The position numbers and the translations under genes are program-made. A stretch of 64,000 bases of DNA from Bacteroidota bacterium (GTDB taxonomy: Bacteria > Bacteroidota > Bacteroidia > Bacteroidales > JAADJA01): contig JAHLKX010000001.1 of the NCBI GenBank assembly GCA_020444515.1, positions 558,001-622,000 of the forward strand, given 5' to 3'. The notes under the pieces were generated by a model. It saw only the letters and a program-made list of their open reading frames with translations. It did not search any database and was not told the DNA's origin. Positions 38,828 through 46,850 of this stretch are shown piece after piece (position 1 is the stretch's first letter; every line of letters starts with the position of its first letter).

Positions 38828-40078
38828 ATGGATATTTTCAATAAGATCGACACGACTTTTGGACCTTTAGGGCAATACATGGAACAAGCTCACGGGTATT
38901 ATATGTTTCCGAAGCTGGAGGGGCCGATCTCAAATAAAATGATTTTTAATGGGAAAGAGCGCCTTGTATGGAGTTTGAACAACTACCTTGGACTGGGAAA
39001 TCATCCCGAGGTTCGTAAAGCCGATGCTGAAGCTGCTGCAGAATGGGGGCTTGCCTACCCCATGGGTGCCAGAATGATGTCGGGCCAAACCAAATACCAC
39101 GAGGAACTGGAGCGCAGGTTGGCTGCATTTGTAAATAAAGAAGCGGCTTATCTTTTAAATTATGGTTACCAGGGAATGGTGTCCATCATCAATTCACTGG
39201 TCGACAGACGGGATGTGATCGTTTATGATTCTGAAGCACATGCTTGCATTATTGATGGGATGCGATTGCATTTTGGGAAACGGTTTGTATACCCACACAA
39301 CAATATGGAAAACCTCGAAAAAGAACTGGAAAGGGCAACCAAAATTGTGGAGAAGACAAATGGTGGTATCCTTGTTATTACTGAAGGGGTTTATGGAATG
39401 GCCGGTGATCTAGGTAACCTCAAAGAAATAACAGCCCTGAAAAAGAAGTTCAAATTCAGGCTACTGGTAGATGATGCCCATGGTTTTGGCACCATGGGTA
39501 AAACAGGTGCAGGAACGGGAGAACACCTCGGTGTTCAGGATGAAATTGACGTCTATTTTGCCACCTTTGCCAAGTCTATGGCAGGTATTGGTGGTTTTGT
39601 GGCCAGTAACAAAAAAGTTGTGAGCTACTTGATGTACAATATGCGTTCTCAGGTTTATGCCAAATCATTGCCGATGCCCATGGTTATTGGATCAATGAAA
39701 CGCCTTGAGCTGTTGCAAAATGAACCTGAGCACAAAGAAAAACTTTGGACCATTGTGAATGCGCTGCAAAAAGGCTTGCGTGAAAATGGATTCGACCTGG
39801 GCAATACAGAATCCCCGGTAACACCTGTCTTCCTGAAAGGAGGTGTTGTAGAGGCTACCAACGTAACCCGCGACCTCAGGGAGAATCACAATATATTCTG
39901 TTCCATCGTCTCCTACCCCGTTGTTCCAAAAGGTGTTATTATGCTGCGTTTGATCCCTACAGCCATGCACACGCTTGAAGATGTTGATTACACCATCAAA
40001 TGTTTTTCAGAAATAAAGAAAAACCTGGATGAGGGTAAATATGGCGGAGAACACATTGAAAAAATGGTTGTAAAATAA
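38828..40078 (+). CDS. spt: Serine palmitoyltransferase (alpha-oxoamine synthase)
   Basis: A 416-residue PLP enzyme of the alpha-oxoamine synthase family. The Schiff-base Lys249 lies in FATFAKSMAGIGGF, the PLP-ring Asp in LLVDDAHGFG, and NNYLGLGNHP marks the substrate entry. The extended N-terminus (MDIFNKID...GYYMFPKLEGPISNKM) and overall sequence fit Bacteroidota serine palmitoyltransferase, the first enzyme of sphingolipid synthesis (serine plus palmitoyl-CoA), better than glycine C-acetyltransferase or BioF. Monocistronic with its own promoter and terminator. Confidence 0.85.
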   Translation: MDIFNKIDTTFGPLGQYMEQAHGYYMFPKLEGPISNKMIFNGKERLVWSLNNYLGLGNHPEVRKADAEAAAEWGLAYPMGARMMSGQTKYHEELERRLAAFVNKEAAYLLNYGYQGMVSIINSLVDRRDVIVYDSEAHACIIDGMRLHFGKRFVYPHNNMENLEKELERATKIVEKTNGGILVITEGVYGMAGDLGNLKEITALKKKFKFRLLVDDAHGFGTMGKTGAGTGEHLGVQDEIDVYFATFAKSMAGIGGFVASNKKVVSYLMYNMRSQVYAKSLPMPMVIGSMKRLELLQNEPEHKEKLWTIVNALQKGLRENGFDLGNTESPVTPVFLKGGVVEATNVTRDLRENHNIFCSIVSYPVVPKGVIMLRLIPTAMHTLEDVDYTIKCFSEIKKNLDEGKYGGEHIEKMVVK

Positions 40079-40085
40079 CAATCTC

Positions 40086-40117
40086 AAAAAAGCCCGGTAT
40101 TAAACCGGGTTTTTTTA
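40086..40117 (+). terminator. Terminator after spt
   Basis: Stem GCCCGGT / ACCGGGT (one G-T pair) extended by A-T pairs, an ATTAA loop and a run of seven T's. Confidence 0.85.
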
Positions 40118-40149
40118 TACTTAAAGCCAACCATCAATAATTATTGGCT

Positions 40150-40157
40150 ATTTTTGA
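40150..40157 (+). promoter_or_regulatory. Candidate -7 box for the coiled-coil membrane protein
   Basis: TATTTTTG, an exact TAnnTTTG match, 32 bases before the ATG. No -33 element recognised. Confidence 0.35.
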
Positions 40158-40189
40158 CTTCGCAAAATAATTATCAAATCCCGCGTTAA

Positions 40190-41593
40190 ATGAAAGAAAC
40201 GACCCGCCGCAAAATCATGGGAAATTGGCTGTATACTATCTACAGAAGGATGCGGTATATTCGTTTTATCAAACGCTTGCGAAAGGAACGGCAAAAAATG
40301 CTCAAAACCGAGCAGGAACAGGAACAACAGGAAGTCAAACTTACCATCAGGCAGCAACTTCGACTCGAAAGGAAGCTGGAAAAGGCCAAGCAGAAACGCC
40401 TCAAAAAAGAAGATAAAATCCAACGCAAGCAGGTTCGTGACGAGATACGTGCCAGACAGCGCGCGGAGCGACTGGCCGAGCAGGAAAAACAAAAAATTGA
40501 AAAACGAGAACTCAGAAAAGAACAACTAGAAGTAAAACAGCGGCTCAAAGAAAAAGCCGAACAGGACAGGCAACTTGAGCAACAACAAAGGGAGCAGGCA
40601 AAACTTCAAAAGAAATTACGCAAACAACGGATTCGCAGATTGAGGCCATATCTTTTAAAAAGGCGGACCCGTGAGTTTTTCAGGGGACTGCGTTCCATCA
40701 ACCGGCACACTTTAAGGGATTGGTTTGACTGGACAACAGAACTGGTAGCCAATAAGAATGATCGGAACCGGTTTCTAAAGATATTCTTTAATTCACTCTT
40801 CATGTTTATGCTTTCCTACCTCGTGATCTATATTATTGGTCAGTTGATCACAGTGTGGGCAGCAACTACATTTGATTACAAGCTTATCGTCTTTCCTTAT
40901 AAAATCTATTACAATATCGATAGTGATCAATGGACCCCCGATGCTGTTAAAATATTGTTCAGTATCCTCCCTTTCACAGGATTGATTTTAGGAACGATTG
41001 GCATCATTCTTTATAGCAGCAAACGCAATGAAGCTGGATATTTCAAATTATTTTTCCTTTGGGCATTTGTGCATGGCATGGTGATGTTCTTCGGATCAAC
41101 CCTCATGGGCACCCTACTCAATCAAGGTTTCGGCTGGGTGATTGCCTATTTGTATTACCGCGATACCGGCAAGATGATCTTTTCAATCATTTCCATATTT
41201 GCCCTCTTTATTGCAGGAACAAGTATCACAAGATCCTTTCTGATATCAGGGAATGCTTATTTTAACTTTGTAAAACATGAAAACCGAAAATTTTTATTCC
41301 TGAGCCAGGTTCTTTTGCCAGCCATCATTGGAACAGGCATCATGATCCTTCTTAAAATTCCCACCGATGATTACTATACCACCAATGAAGAGTATATTTT
41401 CGAGGTCAGTAAGATCAGTACCATTTTGTTGATCCTATTGCCGGTGGGGCTGGCCTTTAAATCGATGGGTGATATTTATTTTGATGAAGAACCAAGGATC
41501 GTTCGTTTTGCCTGGCCTTTTCTTCTGATAACACTGGCCATATTTCTGTTGCACATGTTCATTCTGGCTCCGGGGATTCCAGTCAGTCCTTAA
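40190..41593 (+). CDS. Coiled-coil plus polytopic membrane protein, unknown
   Basis: A 467-residue protein in two halves. Residues about 20-170 are an extremely charged Lys/Arg/Glu/Gln-rich coiled coil with almost no hydrophobic stretch. Residues about 200-467 contain about seven membrane helices (for example LFMFMLSYLVIYIIGQLITV, LILGTIGIILY, LLITLAIFLLHMFILA). There is no signal peptide, so the coil is cytoplasmic. I recognise no family; the membrane half vaguely recalls Yip1-like multi-span domains but without a firm motif. An ATG nine codons in (MGNWLYTIYRRM) is an alternative start. Confidence 0.65.
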   Translation: MKETTRRKIMGNWLYTIYRRMRYIRFIKRLRKERQKMLKTEQEQEQQEVKLTIRQQLRLERKLEKAKQKRLKKEDKIQRKQVRDEIRARQRAERLAEQEKQKIEKRELRKEQLEVKQRLKEKAEQDRQLEQQQREQAKLQKKLRKQRIRRLRPYLLKRRTREFFRGLRSINRHTLRDWFDWTTELVANKNDRNRFLKIFFNSLFMFMLSYLVIYIIGQLITVWAATTFDYKLIVFPYKIYYNIDSDQWTPDAVKILFSILPFTGLILGTIGIILYSSKRNEAGYFKLFFLWAFVHGMVMFFGSTLMGTLLNQGFGWVIAYLYYRDTGKMIFSIISIFALFIAGTSITRSFLISGNAYFNFVKHENRKFLFLSQVLLPAIIGTGIMILLKIPTDDYYTTNEEYIFEVSKISTILLILLPVGLAFKSMGDIYFDEEPRIVRFAWPFLLITLAIFLLHMFILAPGIPVSP

Positions 41594-41608
41594 TCTGCAC
41601 TTTATAGA

Positions 41609-43105
41609 TTAATCCAATACTTTGGAGGCAAAGTATTCTACCGGTGCATATTCATCCGTAAGGATTTCAGCTTCCCCTGTTCCTGAAATTGAAATATGAT
41701 GTTGAAGGTAGTTATTCAGCTCCGGATTCAGGCTGGACATCAGAACCGGGTCGTTGGATTTCAAAGCCACCAGCATAATGTTTTGAAAATGTTCCTTTTC
41801 TTCAGTTGTTGGATTTGGATATTGCACTGCAAAAAGATAAACTTGTGGAAAAACAGCTTGATAGGTTGCTGTTTGGGATAAGAGAAACTGGTTATTATCA
41901 GGGCTAAGCGAAGAAATGATATTGGCAAATACCGCTCCGCCTTCCGGAATGATATCATATAAATGCTGAACAGCTTCAATGGTTGTTAGTTGAAAAGGAA
42001 CCGTAAGCATCGATTTGTATGCATCCATAAAAACTACGTCGTAAGTATTTTCAGTCCGGTTTATAAAAGTCCGCCCGTCTTCATGAATGATTCTCAGTCG
42101 CGGATCATCTGGCAGATTAAAGTATTTCTTGGCCAGTCTGGTCAATCCGGGATCAATTTCCACGACATCAATATGAGCATTCGTATGGTGCTTGAGGAAA
42201 TCTTTGGGATATGCATAACCCGAACCGCCGATCATCAGAGCATGCTGAAATCCGGGCACGAAATGTTCTGCCAATCGATAGAATTTTAAAACATCGAAAA
42301 CGAGATCATTATCCTTATCATTGAACATGGCTGAGCTACGTTCATTATTGATGCGCAACATTTTAACCGGGCGACCGGTTGATTTATCTGTTGTATTATA
42401 AATCAAAACACGGTTATAACGGGTGTCTTCATCAATATAGTCTTGATCTTTTTCCCCACTGAAATACCAGGTCATAAGGGTGATCACCATTAAAATTCCG
42501 GGGGTGATGATGAGGATCCAACGGCGTGTCAAAATTATGATCCAACCGGCCAGAAGAATTAAAACAAAGCTAATGGCCATTTGCACGTTGGTATGCCCGA
42601 AGTTGGGCAAGAATAAAAATCCTGCAAAAAATGTCCCCAGGATACTGCCAAAGGTCGACAATGCATATAAACGTCCTACAGTCGTTCCAGAGGTTGTCAG
42701 ATTTTGCATTTTCAGTTTTACACCATATGGCAATATCATCCCAAAAAAGAAACTGGCAGGCGCAAAAAGTACCAGCGCCGATATCACCGTTCTGAGCTTA
42801 AAGCCTGGTATATATTTTATGATCCTGTCTAAAATATAAATATTGCCCGTAGCTGTTATCAAAATAAAGACAGAAGCAGACAGCAACATGGCCGACAGGT
42901 ATAAAAAACTGGTGCGCTTTACTGAAATAAGTCCACCGATCCAGTAACCTAAGCTTAAACTTCCAAAAATAATCCCGATAAGGCTGGTCCATACATACAC
43001 GGAAGTTCCCAGATATGGCCCCAATAGCCTTGAACCGACTATTTCAAAAATCATGGTGAAAGCTCCGGCTGTTAAAATGGTTATTTCTATAAAATATTTT
43101 TTCAT
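41609..43105 (-). CDS. Membrane-fused spermidine synthase-like protein
   Basis: A 498-residue protein. Residues 1-210 form about seven membrane helices of the MFS-like half seen in fused spermidine synthases (MIFEIVGSRLLGPYLG start). Residues 220-498 form a Rossmann aminopropyltransferase-like domain with MIGGSGYAYPKDFLKH, VVEIDPGLTRLAKKYF and IIHEDGRTF. Where true SpeE has the DSTDPxGP catalytic loop, this protein has MDAYKSMLTVPFQLTT, so the second catalytic Asp is absent and polyamine synthesis is doubtful. The substrate is unknown. It starts 8 bases after the M14 carboxypeptidase stop and is probably cotranscribed with it. Confidence 0.75.
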   Translation of the reverse strand: MKKYFIEITILTAGAFTMIFEIVGSRLLGPYLGTSVYVWTSLIGIIFGSLSLGYWIGGLISVKRTSFLYLSAMLLSASVFILITATGNIYILDRIIKYIPGFKLRTVISALVLFAPASFFFGMILPYGVKLKMQNLTTSGTTVGRLYALSTFGSILGTFFAGFLFLPNFGHTNVQMAISFVLILLAGWIIILTRRWILIITPGILMVITLMTWYFSGEKDQDYIDEDTRYNRVLIYNTTDKSTGRPVKMLRINNERSSAMFNDKDNDLVFDVLKFYRLAEHFVPGFQHALMIGGSGYAYPKDFLKHHTNAHIDVVEIDPGLTRLAKKYFNLPDDPRLRIIHEDGRTFINRTENTYDVVFMDAYKSMLTVPFQLTTIEAVQHLYDIIPEGGAVFANIISSLSPDNNQFLLSQTATYQAVFPQVYLFAVQYPNPTTEEKEHFQNIMLVALKSNDPVLMSSLNPELNNYLQHHISISGTGEAEILTDEYAPVEYFASKVLD

Positions 43106-43113
43106 AAATGCAT

Positions 43114-44838
43114 CTATCTGAGAATAAGTTTAACTGTCGCTGAAGCTGTTCCATCGGAAACAATTAAAAAGTAAATACCGACCGGTTGAGCCGATAAATC
43201 CAAATGATAACTTTGGTGGTAACCATTAAAAATAGTTGCATCCTGAAGGATTACACTTCCCTGCTCACTTAAAATTTGAAGGTTTGTTATTATCGGTCGA
43301 TGGCCATTATAATGCAGATTAAAATGACCGGGTCCTGGATTGGGCCCAACGGTGAACAATTCATCTGGCAAGTGCTCAATAACTTGAGAATTTGTGGATT
43401 TTAACGTGATATTTACAATGGATTCCTGACGGGTTTGGACCTCGACATCTTCAACTGTTTTTGGCTCATAGCCAGGTGCAAAAAATGTCAGATCATAACT
43501 GCCCTCAAAAATGGGTCTAAAAAACCATCCATCTTCTTTGTGACTGGCCACCCAGGAATTGTCCATGTCATGACCTTCTATGAAAATGGAAGCCTTTACA
43601 GGAAGTCCGGTTTGCTCATCGGTAATTATTCCCCTGATGCCGAATAAAGCCTGTTCCATATAACCTAGAAAAGAACGATAATTATATTCCCAAAAATCAT
43701 CTAACAAGCTTTCCGGCAACACCTTGTTTGATGATATCTCAAGTGTAACTTCACGACAATGATGAAAGTAGTTCATATAATCCTGTCTACTTCCCGTGGT
43801 GGTATACCAGGCATAACCATTGGTAACACCGTTATCGAGATCGGTAAAATATCCTGGCGGACTGTATTTATGAGCAGTATCGGCCCATTCACGCCCTACA
43901 TAATACCACCAGGCATCATCGGCATGGAAGTGCGACCATGTATCCCACGGGTAATTAAAAACTTCGGCGCCACCATGAAAATTAGCTGCCATTACAAAGT
44001 GATTGACTTCTGCCATAGCCATAAAAGCTTCCGTTTCAACCTGGTATTCATAGCCATCTGGATGGGGACCATCATCAGGATCCGCATAGTTGCGGTTCAA
44101 ATCGACATTATTGGAATTGAATCGTTTGGCACCAAACACGGTATTGTTCCCATTATAATAGGTTCCATCCGGATTGGCAAGTGGGTTAATCCAAATGTCC
44201 ATATTATTTACCAGGTTATCAACCACTGGATCAACACCATAATTCGACAATAGATAGTTGATCAATCGCAGCATCAGCACGTAGCCGGTGGTTTCATCGC
44301 CGTGCATGGAAGATGTATACAAAAATTGAGTTTCTCCCGGTTCCCACGAAGCATTGTCAGAAATCCTTGCCACCAGAAGATCCCTTTCCTCCTCAGATTG
44401 GCCAATATTAACAACAGTGCACAAATCGGGATATTCATTAGCAAATTGGTACATCATATCAACGTACGCCTCGTAAGTGGGATAAAAATCCCAATCGTTC
44501 AGGTTTTTCAAATCAACTGCTGCTTTCATCGCAGGTTTAAGTATCATTGAGGGCGGTTGTAATAAATCATAGTTCAAATCCAGATCCTTGAACTGCTCAA
44601 ACCCTTTGTTATTGGCATAGGCATATATCATACCGGAGGAGTCGATTTGATCAATGGAAAGAGCCTTAACCATTTCACTATTGAAAACATTGATGTCGGC
44701 TTTGAACCTAAAATAAACCTCTCCCCGCTCTTTAAGTTTCCTGTAAGCTTCTGAATGATCAGTTATCAAAATTTGACTGGAGCAAACAAAAGGAAGAATG
44801 ATTGATAAAAAAGTTATGAACCTGTAAAGTCTTTTCAT
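43114..44838 (-). CDS. T9SS-exported M14 zinc carboxypeptidase
   Basis: A 574-residue secreted peptidase with a signal peptide (1-21) and a pro-region to about 110. The M14 catalytic domain (115-395) has zinc ligands His179/Glu182 in SSMHGDET and His288 in NFHGG, substrate Asn/Arg in LNRNY, and catalytic Glu367 in VTLEIS. A carboxypeptidase regulatory-like domain (398-480) and a T9SS type A sorting domain (FTVGPNPGPGHF ... VGIYFLIV ... ATVKLILR) follow. It removes C-terminal residues from peptides outside the cell; specificity is unknown. It is a close paralogue of the larger M14 protein at 46.9-49.4 kb. Confidence 0.9.
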   Translation of the reverse strand: MKRLYRFITFLSIILPFVCSSQILITDHSEAYRKLKERGEVYFRFKADINVFNSEMVKALSIDQIDSSGMIYAYANNKGFEQFKDLDLNYDLLQPPSMILKPAMKAAVDLKNLNDWDFYPTYEAYVDMMYQFANEYPDLCTVVNIGQSEEERDLLVARISDNASWEPGETQFLYTSSMHGDETTGYVLMLRLINYLLSNYGVDPVVDNLVNNMDIWINPLANPDGTYYNGNNTVFGAKRFNSNNVDLNRNYADPDDGPHPDGYEYQVETEAFMAMAEVNHFVMAANFHGGAEVFNYPWDTWSHFHADDAWWYYVGREWADTAHKYSPPGYFTDLDNGVTNGYAWYTTTGSRQDYMNYFHHCREVTLEISSNKVLPESLLDDFWEYNYRSFLGYMEQALFGIRGIITDEQTGLPVKASIFIEGHDMDNSWVASHKEDGWFFRPIFEGSYDLTFFAPGYEPKTVEDVEVQTRQESIVNITLKSTNSQVIEHLPDELFTVGPNPGPGHFNLHYNGHRPIITNLQILSEQGSVILQDATIFNGYHQSYHLDLSAQPVGIYFLIVSDGTASATVKLILR

Positions 44839-44898
44839 CTAAAAAAGGATTGATCCAATGCAAAGGTAAAAAGATTTGGCACGCCTTTTATCTTACAT

Positions 44899-45876
44899 TT
44901 AATCTTCAAACTTCAGTTCATTGTACAAGTCATCAACTGCATTCGTGTCACCTTCGGACTTATTGAATTTCAGTATCAAACCTGCTCCAACAATGACAGT
45001 TCTTGTTAGTCCATCAGCACGATAATCTCTCGCATGAAGAGGAATACCGACTGACAAATTGAGGAGTTTCCCAGGTTTCAATTCTTTCATCCAATTAAAA
45101 AAGACATTATAGGTAATTCCTGAAGAGCCGGGCAGTTTTTCATAAACGCCATCCCTTTTAATTTGATCCTCCTGGATGCGGTAAATGGGTAAAAACCCAA
45201 AATGGATCTTACTGGCTTCATTGAATTCTATGGTTCGTTGAATTCTCAGCATCAGGTCATCCCCTCTTTTCAGGAATGCTGATTCGTAATACAGTTTATT
45301 ATCGGGAAGCTCAACATCAAATGGATGAAGGTATTCATTAAGATTGGATCCAAAGGGATGTTGATAAGCGATACTTACACTCCATCGTTGACTTTGCCAG
45401 GCCATTCCTGCGATAATATCATAGGTTCCCAAACTTGATTGATAGACCATCGGCAAGGCCTCACCATCCAGTTTCTTATTGGTATCGTTGGTTTTCAGAC
45501 GTCCACCTGCAACCAAAGTAAAAATTGACTTTTCGCCGTTTATTACCTGCTGCGAAAAAGTGATTAGCAAATCACCCACACCACTTGTTGCACCTAAATT
45601 TCCAATGGTAACCAGGTAGGGAACACGAATTTCGAGATTGGATGTCGGGAATATTTCATGGTTGACCCGTAATTCAGAGCCCAGTACAATGGATTCTTTA
45701 TCCGCTAAGCCGATACTCTGGGAGTATCCCAGCATAAGCTTTGTTCTATCCAAATCATCATCCTTTAAACCCAATGATCCGGCAGAGCAGGCACCAGCAT
45801 CGCTGCAGCCCTGGCTGAAAGTATTCGGAAGGTTCAAAGCCAATAGAAACAGAAACAAAATCAGATGTGTGATCAT
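44899..45876 (-). CDS. Outer-membrane beta-barrel-like protein with N-terminal Cys motif
   Basis: A 325-residue protein with a signal peptide (ending NTFSQ) followed at once by GCSDAGACSAGSL, so the mature N-terminus carries two cysteines seven residues apart. The rest has alternating amphipathic strands (for example TKLMLGYSQSIGLADKESIVLGSELRV split over several turns, YNVFFNWMKELKPGKLLNLSVGI) and no helices, as in outer-membrane channels. No family name is recognised. It lies 60 bases downstream, in transcription order, upstream of the M14 peptidase, and might share its transcript. Confidence 0.6.
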   Translation of the reverse strand: MITHLILFLFLLALNLPNTFSQGCSDAGACSAGSLGLKDDDLDRTKLMLGYSQSIGLADKESIVLGSELRVNHEIFPTSNLEIRVPYLVTIGNLGATSGVGDLLITFSQQVINGEKSIFTLVAGGRLKTNDTNKKLDGEALPMVYQSSLGTYDIIAGMAWQSQRWSVSIAYQHPFGSNLNEYLHPFDVELPDNKLYYESAFLKRGDDLMLRIQRTIEFNEASKIHFGFLPIYRIQEDQIKRDGVYEKLPGSSGITYNVFFNWMKELKPGKLLNLSVGIPLHARDYRADGLTRTVIVGAGLILKFNKSEGDTNAVDDLYNELKFED

Positions 45877-45981
45877 ATTAATAATTGACGATGAATACCA
45901 TCTTTCCTTACAATTCGCAAAGGCATTTTTGCCATTATTTAAAAAAACAACTTACTTTCGCATCGGTTCAGAAAGATATCC

Positions 45982-46848
45982 ATGAAAGTATCAGGTTTTT
46001 CATTTATCAGGAATGCTATTACATTTGACTATCCTATTGTGGAGGCCATTCGGTCCATCCTCCCCATTTGTGATGAAGTGGTTGTGGCAGTTGGGAAATC
46101 AGAGGATGAAACGCGTTCACTGATCGCTGGTATCGATCCGAAAGTAAGGATCATCGATACGGTCTGGGATGATAGTCTGCGGGAAGGTGGAAGGGTGCTG
46201 GCTGTTGAAACAGATAAAGCTTTCCAGGCTGTGAGAAAAGATTCGGATTGGGCTTTTTACATTCAGGGGGATGAAGTACTTCACGAGAAGTACCTGGATG
46301 AGGTTTATACCCGCATGATCAAATACAAAGATGATAAAAAAGTGGAAGGGCTTTTGTTTAAATATCTTCACTTTTATGGATCTTACCAGTATGTAGGTTC
46401 TTCATTGAAATGGTACAGCCATGAGATCAGGGTTGTCCGAAATGACAAGCGCATATATTCTTTCCGGGATGCCCAGGGTTTTAAAATCGGCAATAATCGT
46501 CGGTTGCGGGTGAAACCACTGGATGCTTACATGTATCATTATGGCTGGGTAAAAGATCCGCGGGCCATGCAAAAAAAGCAGGAAAACTTTCACAAACACT
46601 GGCATGATGATAAGTGGATTGAGCAAAATGTTGTAAAAGCCTCCGAATATGATTATTCCAATATTGATGCGCTTGAAAAATTTGACGGCACCCATCCGGC
46701 TGTAATGAAGGAACGACTGAGACGAATGCATTGGGATTTTGAATTTGACATGGCCAATAACCGATCCACCCCTAAAGACAAGCTAAAACTTTTCCTTAAG
46801 CATAAACTGGGAATAGATACAGGATACAAGAATTACAGGATCATTTGA
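45982..46848 (+). CDS. Glycosyltransferase family 2-like protein
   Basis: A 288-residue cytoplasmic GT-A-fold protein. The opening MKVSGFSFIRNAITFDYPI, the nucleotide-binding stretch DEVVVAVGKSEDETRSLI, and the acidic metal site in WAFYIQGDEVLHE fit the inverting GT2 group, including those annotated as glycosyltransferases in Bacteroidota. Donor and acceptor are unknown. It is the only plus-strand gene between two M14 carboxypeptidase genes and converges, with a gap of only 2 bases, on the second. A near-consensus box TACTTTCG lies 22 bases before the ATG. Confidence 0.75.
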   Translation: MKVSGFSFIRNAITFDYPIVEAIRSILPICDEVVVAVGKSEDETRSLIAGIDPKVRIIDTVWDDSLREGGRVLAVETDKAFQAVRKDSDWAFYIQGDEVLHEKYLDEVYTRMIKYKDDKKVEGLLFKYLHFYGSYQYVGSSLKWYSHEIRVVRNDKRIYSFRDAQGFKIGNNRRLRVKPLDAYMYHYGWVKDPRAMQKKQENFHKHWHDDKWIEQNVVKASEYDYSNIDALEKFDGTHPAVMKERLRRMHWDFEFDMANNRSTPKDKLKLFLKHKLGIDTGYKNYRII

Positions 46849-46850
46849 TA

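Noticed and set aside
40148-40525. 125-codon minus-strand ORF opposite the coiled-coil gene
   Set aside because: It is the complement of Lys/Glu/Gln-rich codons and reads as Leu/Phe-rich low complexity; the plus-strand protein has a better start, promoter box and continuation.
43759-44253. 164-codon plus-strand ORF inside the M14 peptidase gene
   Set aside because: Antisense shadow of the conserved zinc-binding domain; a similar shadow exists in the paralogue at 48489-48848, as expected from shared sequence.
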